A stretch of 45,478 nt of DNA from Mycobacterium sp. 852013-50091_SCH5140682 (GTDB taxonomy: Bacteria > Actinomycetota > Actinomycetes > Mycobacteriales > Mycobacteriaceae). The translations under genes were made by a program, and so were the position numbers. Below are positions 41,280 to 45,478 of this stretch, piece by piece. The notes under the pieces are model-generated. The model was not told the DNA's origin, ran no database searches, and was given only the letters and a program-made list of their open reading frames with translations. Numbering within the stretch: the first letter of the stretch is position 1; the number at the start of each line of letters is the position of its first letter. The stretch covers positions 1 through 45,478 of the forward strand of contig NZ_LZTB01000082.1 in the NCBI RefSeq assembly GCF_001665685.1, written 5' to 3'.

Positions 41280-42709
41280 GAAGCGTGCTGGAGACCGACT
41301 GGTTCTACTGGGCCCTGGCCGTGGCGATCGGCCTGCCGGTCGGCCTGGTCCTGCTCACCGAGCTGAACAACACGCTGGCGCGCCGCGGAAGCTATCTGGC
41401 CCGGCCGGTGGGCCTGCTGCGCAACTACATCCTGCCGTTGGGTGCCCTGCTGGTCCTGCTGGTCAAGGGCGGCGACATCTCGGGCGAGACGACCACCGTG
41501 CGCATCGTCGCCACCGCATTCGGTTTCGTGGTGATGATCCTCTTGCTGTCGGGTTTGAACGCCACCTTGTTCCAAGGTGCGCCGGAAGGCAGCTGGCGCA
41601 AGCGGATCCCGTCGATCTTTCTCGATGTGGCGCGCTTTGCCCTGATCGCGGTCGGCGTCGGGTTGATCTTCGCCTACGTGTGGGGCGCCCATGTCGGCGG
41701 TCTGTTCACCGCGCTGGGAATCTCGTCGATCGTGCTCGGCCTGGCGCTGCAGAACTCGGTGGGCCAGATCATCTCCGGTCTGCTGCTGTTGTTCGAACAG
41801 CCGTTCCGGCTCGGCGACTGGCTCGACACCCCCTCGGCGCGCGGCCGGGTGGTCGAAGTGAATTGGCGCGCCACCCATATCGATACCGGCAGCGGCATGC
41901 AGATCATGCCCAACTCGGTGCTGGCCGGCGCCTCGTTCACTAACCTGAGCCGGCCGGAGGCGTCGTACTCGCTGTCTATCGTCAGTACGTTCGCCCCCTC
42001 CGATGCACCGGATCAGGTATGCGCGCTGCTCGCCGGGGTCGCCCGACAACTTCCCCAAGTACGTCCGGAGGGCGTGGTCAAGGCGGTTCCGATCGGCGGT
42101 AACGATTACCGCACCACGATCCCGGTGCGGTCCCCCGCCGACGACGGCGCCACCAAAGCGGTCTTCCTGCGATGGGTCTGGTACGCCGCGCGGCGCGCCG
42201 AATTGCACCTCGACGGCGTCGAGGACGATTTCAACACCCCGGAGCGGCTGACCAAGGCCTGCCGGCGACTGGCGTCGGCGTTGCGGCTCAGCCATACCGA
42301 TCTGCAGGAGTTGCTCGGACACGCCGTCCTGAGCCGCTACGGAGTCGATGAAAGCATCCAGACCGCGGGCGAGATACCGACCTGCATGAGCTTCATGGTG
42401 CAGGGACGAGGACAGGTCACCGCGATGGGGGCCGACGGTATCGTCGCGCCTGTCCGCGCGTTGCAGCCCGGAGACTTCCTAGGCCACAGTGCGCTGACCC
42501 GCGAAGCGACGCGGACCTCGGTGCACGCTGTCGAGGAAACCACGATGCTGCAGGTGGACCGCGATTTTCTCGAAGAGCTGGTGACGCGAAATCCCTTGCT
42601 GCTGCACGAGTTGAGCCGCATCTTTGACCAACGCAGGACAGAGGCTCGCCAGGCGGTGGCCACCACGTCGCCGCCGGACTCGGTCTCGGCGCCGAGTTCC
42701 AATCGTTAG
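41276..42709 (+). CDS. MscS-type channel with C-terminal cNMP-binding domain (Rv2434c type)
   Basis: A 477-residue protein: four to five N-terminal transmembrane helices, the MscS pore helix and beta domain (GISSIVLGLALQNSVGQIISGLLLLFEQPFRLGDW at ~140-185), and a C-terminal cyclic-nucleotide-binding domain (~355-460). The phosphate-binding cassette reads PGDFLGHSALTREATRTSVHA: the usual Glu of FGE is H404, while the Arg is present as R413. It may thus bind cAMP weakly, bind another ligand, or none. GTG 41276 overlaps the cyclase stop by 4 bp (GTGA), implying coupled translation and a shared signalling task: sensor cyclase upstream, ligand-modulated channel downstream. M. tuberculosis has the same pair. 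Confidence 0.88.
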   Translation: MRSVLETDWFYWALAVAIGLPVGLVLLTELNNTLARRGSYLARPVGLLRNYILPLGALLVLLVKGGDISGETTTVRIVATAFGFVVMILLLSGLNATLFQGAPEGSWRKRIPSIFLDVARFALIAVGVGLIFAYVWGAHVGGLFTALGISSIVLGLALQNSVGQIISGLLLLFEQPFRLGDWLDTPSARGRVVEVNWRATHIDTGSGMQIMPNSVLAGASFTNLSRPEASYSLSIVSTFAPSDAPDQVCALLAGVARQLPQVRPEGVVKAVPIGGNDYRTTIPVRSPADDGATKAVFLRWVWYAARRAELHLDGVEDDFNTPERLTKACRRLASALRLSHTDLQELLGHAVLSRYGVDESIQTAGEIPTCMSFMVQGRGQVTAMGADGIVAPVRALQPGDFLGHSALTREATRTSVHAVEETTMLQVDRDFLEELVTRNPLLLHELSRIFDQRRTEARQAVATTSPPDSVSAPSSNR

Positions 42710-42770
42710 CCAACCGCGATCTGCCCACCCGGTCGTGTTACGCGTGTGACTCATGGGGCACATGATTCAC

Positions 42771-42809
42771 TTTGCTCGCAAAGCGACGGCAATTGCTTGT
42801 GGCAAGCAA
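42771..42809 (+). promoter_or_regulatory. Two inverted repeats in the fbpC leader
   Basis: TTTGC-TC-GCAAA (42771-42782) and TTGCTTG-TGG-CAAGCAA (42793-42809) are perfect inverted repeats placed 11 bp apart, ending 24 bp before ATG 42834. Both share TTGC/GCAA arms, suggesting binding sites for one regulator or a small RNA structure in the leader. Confidence 0.45.
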
Positions 42810-42833
42810 ACGAAAGGTGGGTTGGTTGCCGTT

Positions 42834-43841
42834 ATGAAGTTCCTCAGAAACATGCGTGGCACGACAGCGTGGATCACGTTGCGCCGGTTGATGGTCGGCG
42901 CCATCGCGACGCTGGCACTGCCCGGGCTGATCGGTATCGCCGGGGGGTCGGCGACCGCTGGAGCGTTCTCCCGGCCGGGCCTGCCCGTCGAGTACCTCGA
43001 TGTCTTTTCGCCGTCGATGAACCGCAACATCCGCGTCCAGTTCCAGGGCGGCGGCCCGCACGCCGTGTACCTGCTCGACGGTCTGCGCGCCCAGGACGAT
43101 TTCAACGGCTGGGACATCAACACGCCGGCGTTCGAGTGGTACTACCAGTCCGGCCTGTCGACGATCATGCCGGTCGGCGGCCAGTCCAGCTTCTACACCG
43201 ACTGGTACCAGCCGTCGAAAGGCAACGGGCAGAACTACACCTACAAGTGGGAAACGTTCCTGACCAACGAGCTGCCCGCCTGGCTGGCCGCCAATCGTGG
43301 TGTGTCGCAGACCGGTAACGCCGTCGTCGGAATCTCGATGGCCGGCAGCGCGGCCCTGACCTACGCGATCTACCACCCGCAGCAGTTCATCTACGCGGGC
43401 ACCCTGTCCGGATTCCTGAACCCGTCCGAGGGTTGGTGGCCGATGCTGATCGGTCTGGCGATGAACGACGCGGGCGGCTACAACCCCGAGAGCATGTGGG
43501 GTCCGTCCACCGATCCGGCGTGGAAGCGCAACGATCCGATGGTCAACATCAACCAGCTGGTCGCCAACAACACCCGCATCTGGATCTACTGCGGCACCGG
43601 CACCCCGTCTGATCTCGACACCGGGACCAATGGCGGCAACCTGATGGCCGCACAGTTCCTCGAAGGGCTGACCTTGCGCACCAACGTCACCTTCCGCGAC
43701 AACTACATCGCGGCAGGCGGCAACAACGGAGTGTTCAACTTCCCGCCGAACGGCACGCACAGCTGGGGCTACTGGGGACAGCAGCTGCAGCAGATGAAGC
43801 CGGACATCCAGCGGGTGCTGGGCGCACAGTCCGCCACCTAA
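42834..43841 (+). CDS. fbpC: Antigen 85 mycolyltransferase (FbpC-like)
   Basis: A 335-residue exported mycolyltransferase: a signal peptide ending ATAGA, then the mature start FSRPGLPVEYL at residue 45. The triad is S168 (GISMAGS), E277 (FLEGLT) and H309 (NGTHSW); S168 is mature residue 124, the same number as in M. tuberculosis antigen 85, and E and H are shifted by five through a small insertion. The text near the C-terminus (TLRTNVTFRDNY...GVFNFPPNGTHSW) is closest to Ag85C. It transfers mycolic acids between trehalose monomycolate molecules and to arabinogalactan. AAAGGTGGG lies upstream of ATG 42834; a further frame upstream to 42753 is less likely. It ends in a strong hairpin. Confidence 0.95.
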   Translation: MKFLRNMRGTTAWITLRRLMVGAIATLALPGLIGIAGGSATAGAFSRPGLPVEYLDVFSPSMNRNIRVQFQGGGPHAVYLLDGLRAQDDFNGWDINTPAFEWYYQSGLSTIMPVGGQSSFYTDWYQPSKGNGQNYTYKWETFLTNELPAWLAANRGVSQTGNAVVGISMAGSAALTYAIYHPQQFIYAGTLSGFLNPSEGWWPMLIGLAMNDAGGYNPESMWGPSTDPAWKRNDPMVNINQLVANNTRIWIYCGTGTPSDLDTGTNGGNLMAAQFLEGLTLRTNVTFRDNYIAAGGNNGVFNFPPNGTHSWGYWGQQLQQMKPDIQRVLGAQSAT

Positions 43842-43860
43842 CTACAAGATCCACCCACCC

Positions 43861-43896
43861 AGGGAGCCTGCCGTTACCCCCGACGGCAGGCTCCCT
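43861..43896 (+). terminator. Hairpin terminator after fbpC
   Basis: A perfect 14-bp stem (AGGGAGCCTGCCGT at 43861-43874 with its complement at 43883-43896) around an 8-nt loop starts 19 bp after the fbpC stop. There is no U-tract, as is usual for mycobacterial terminators. Confidence 0.8.
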
Positions 43897-43913
43897 GTCC
43901 ATGTCGGTTGCCG

Positions 43914-43919
43914 TAGATT
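43914..43919 (+). promoter_or_regulatory. -10 element for LysE exporter
   Basis: TAGATT (TANNNT) ends 6 nt before GTG 43926, so transcription should begin at the start codon. It lies 17 bp after the fbpC hairpin. Confidence 0.5.
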
Positions 43920-43925
43920 CGGCTA

Positions 43926-44567
43926 GTGCCATCTTGGGGAGCCTTAATCGCGTTCACGACCGCATCGTTTCTGTTGATCGTCATCCCGGGTCCGAGTGTC
44001 CTTTTCGTCATCGGCCGATCCCTGGCCCTCGGGCGCCAGGCTGGATTTCTCAGCGTGGTAGGTAACGAACTCGGAGGGCTGGTGCCTGTTGCAGCGGTGG
44101 CGTTCGGAGTTGGCGGCATCGTTGCCAAGTCGGTTGTTCTATTCACCGTGGTCAAGGTGCTCGGCGCTGCCTACCTCGCATATCTCGGGGTGCAAGCGAT
44201 CAGGCACCGCAATGACGGACTTGGCCACGCCGCCAACACACATCCCACACAGCGGACCGGATGGCTGACGGTACGGCAGGGGTTCATCGTAGGTGCGACG
44301 AACCCGAAGACGATCGTGTTCTTTGTGGCAGCACTCCCCCAATTCGTCAGTTTCTCTGCCGGAGGCGTTGCCGCTCAAATGATGATCTTGGGGCTTGCGT
44401 TCACCATGATCGCCTTCCTGTGTGACAGCATCTGGGCACTTCTCGCCGGAACCGCACGTGGGTGGCTTGCATCGTCACCTAGGCGCGTACCGCGCATCCG
44501 TGCGACCGGCGGAGGGTTGATGATCGGCCTCGCCGGCACTCTTGCCTTCACCGGCAACAAGGGGTGA
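43926..44567 (+). CDS. LysE/RhtB-family amino acid exporter
   Basis: A 213-residue membrane protein with six helices. The family hallmark is in the first helix and loop (LLIVIPGPSVLFVIGRSLALGRQAGFLSVVGNELG), with the second half-repeat VRQGFIVGATNPKTIVFFVAALPQFV. It should export an amino acid or related small molecule. GTG 43926 starts the family similarity immediately and is preceded by a -10 hexamer. Codon use appears somewhat less GC-rich than in the neighbours, so it may be a later acquisition. It converges with the HNH gene. Confidence 0.87.
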   Translation: MPSWGALIAFTTASFLLIVIPGPSVLFVIGRSLALGRQAGFLSVVGNELGGLVPVAAVAFGVGGIVAKSVVLFTVVKVLGAAYLAYLGVQAIRHRNDGLGHAANTHPTQRTGWLTVRQGFIVGATNPKTIVFFVAALPQFVSFSAGGVAAQMMILGLAFTMIAFLCDSIWALLAGTARGWLASSPRRVPRIRATGGGLMIGLAGTLAFTGNKG

Positions 44568-44663
44568 CGAAGCCTGCCGAATCGACCCACCTCGGCCCAG
44601 CGCGAATTCGCCTGGCGGCCAGTGTTATCCGGACCGTCATGCTGCCGGGCTCATGCCTCACGC

Positions 44664-45478
44664 CTAGTTTGGCGATGGTGGGGGTGATTCCGGTTGGAAG
44701 GGTGTGTACCACCACCAATCGGCGCGTTCGCCGGTCGGCCCTCGGTAAGGCGGTACCTGGGGTGGTGGTGTGGTTGGTGGTCGCGCCAGTGATCCGGGAT
44801 GTAGCTGCTTGCCGGTGGGGTCGGTGACGCTGAGGTGGTGGGCGGGCCCGGTGATGGTGATGCCACCCTTGTGGTGCAACCGGTGGTGGTACGGGCAGAG
44901 CAACACCAGATTGTCGAGTTCGGTCGCGCCGCCATCTTCCCAGTGGGTGATGTGGTGGGCATGCAACCCTCGGGTCGCGCCGCAGCCGGGTACGGCGCAG
45001 CAGCGATCCCGATACTCCAACACCCGGCGTAGCCGCCGGTTGACCGTACGGGTGGTACGTCCGGCGCCGATCGGCTGGCCGTGGCGTTCGAACCACACCT
45101 CACACGTGGCATCACAACTCAGGTAGCGCCGCTCGTCCTCGGACAGTGCTGGGCCCAGATGCAGGGCGGCAACCGGCTTCTCCCCGTCCTTGTCGAGATC
45201 AACGTGCACCACGACGGTGGTGCGCTGCCCATGCGGGCGGCGCGCCACGTCGGTATCCCAGCCGGCCTCGACCACACTCATGAACGCATCCACGGTGTCC
45301 GGGAACGGCGGCGCCTGCTCCGAGGTTCCACCATCAGCATCTTCGTGGTCGCGTTTCCACTCGCGATCAGCGCATCCTGATGTGACTGCATCGCGGCGTC
45401 GACGGTGGCGGCTTCGTCGTGGGGCAGGGTGATCTGGTAGGTGGTGTGGTCCTCGTGCACGTCTTTGCGGAACGCGCG
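44664..45478 (-). pseudogene. DUF222/HNH endonuclease, frameshifted and truncated by window end
   Basis: A 13E12-repeat-type protein: an N-terminal DUF222 part entering from the right edge (EDHTTYQITLPHDEAATVDAAMQSHQ), then, in the next frame, EWKRDHEDADGGTSEQ and the C-terminal HNH nuclease (CCAVPGCGATRGLHAHHITHWEDGGATELDNLVLLCPYHHRLHHKGG). One missing base at about 45361-45364 shifts the frame between DALIA and EWKRD; otherwise both parts look normal. Such genes are abundant and repetitive in mycobacteria, which makes assembly errors and gene conversion both plausible. The true N-terminus is beyond 45478. Confidence 0.82.

Noticed and set aside
42738..42770. CRP-like half sites TGTGA and GCACA upstream of fbpC.
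   Set aside because: Spacing is 8 instead of 6 bases and the right half is imperfect, so a cAMP receptor site is not supported.

Overview
The window is a high-GC mycobacterial chromosomal contig, most likely from a rapidly growing species (Mycolicibacterium type). Recognisable mycobacterial hallmarks are a secreted Mpt53-type thiol oxidoreductase with its CcdA-like partner, a BfrA / MFS / GlnA3 block in the order of M. tuberculosis Rv1876-Rv1878, a cyclase plus MscS-cNMP pair matching Rv2435c-Rv2434c, and an antigen 85 mycolyltransferase. The first 39 bases are not genomic: positions 7-39 are an Illumina Nextera transposase adapter, so the left end is an assembly edge and the first gene is artificially truncated.

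Layout. 40-6210: a truncated DUF7159 protein, a PLP-dependent threonine-dehydratase-like enzyme, a hotdog thioesterase, an agmatinase-family ureohydrolase, two small genes (acidic peptide, GerW-like), and the mpt53/ccdA-like redox operon behind a secreted Trp/Asn/Asp-repeat protein. 6395-9196: a GT39-type glycosyltransferase and a cytochrome P450. 9211-12418: a cupredoxin lipoprotein, a glutamine-synthetase-like ligase and an APC permease whose stop and start codons overlap. 12485-19140: YoaK-like membrane protein, GT4 glycosyltransferase, Tat-lipoprotein dienelactone hydrolase, SDR, amidohydrolase with NTF2-like partner, VOC protein. 19194-24953: GlnA3, AhpD-like protein, multidrug MFS pump with a C-terminal winged-helix-like tail, BfrA, and a divergent gene with a Bfd-type ferredoxin behind an IdeR-box-like site. 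24962-29170: enoyl-CoA hydratase, EthD protein, FUSC membrane protein and a frameshifted PaaI thioesterase.

29190-34170 is a decayed accessory zone: low coding density, several pseudogenes (DUF6262-like mobile-element accessory, small membrane protein, N5-carboxyethyl-ornithine synthase/alanine dehydrogenase family, transglutaminase-like) among a few intact small genes. Core-like sequence resumes with an orphan PhoU, a TPR protein, a deaminase and a GH13 enzyme, DUF1810, the cyclase/MscS pair, FbpC-like antigen 85, a LysE exporter and a frameshifted DUF222-HNH gene that runs off the right end.

Cross-cutting signals. (1) Three 14-bp palindromes of the KstR type (TnnAACnnGTTnnA) sit directly upstream of the AhpD-like gene, the enoyl-CoA hydratase and the PaaI thioesterase, suggesting control by the steroid-catabolism repressor. 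(2) At least eleven genes have a TANNNT hexamer ending 6-8 nt before the start codon, the architecture of leaderless mycobacterial transcripts; this also fixes several start codons. (3) The cyclase of the cyclase-MscS operon has lost key catalytic residues and its channel partner has lost the usual cNMP-binding Glu, making this the most unusual signalling unit in the window. No tRNA, rRNA, intact insertion sequence or CRISPR array was seen.
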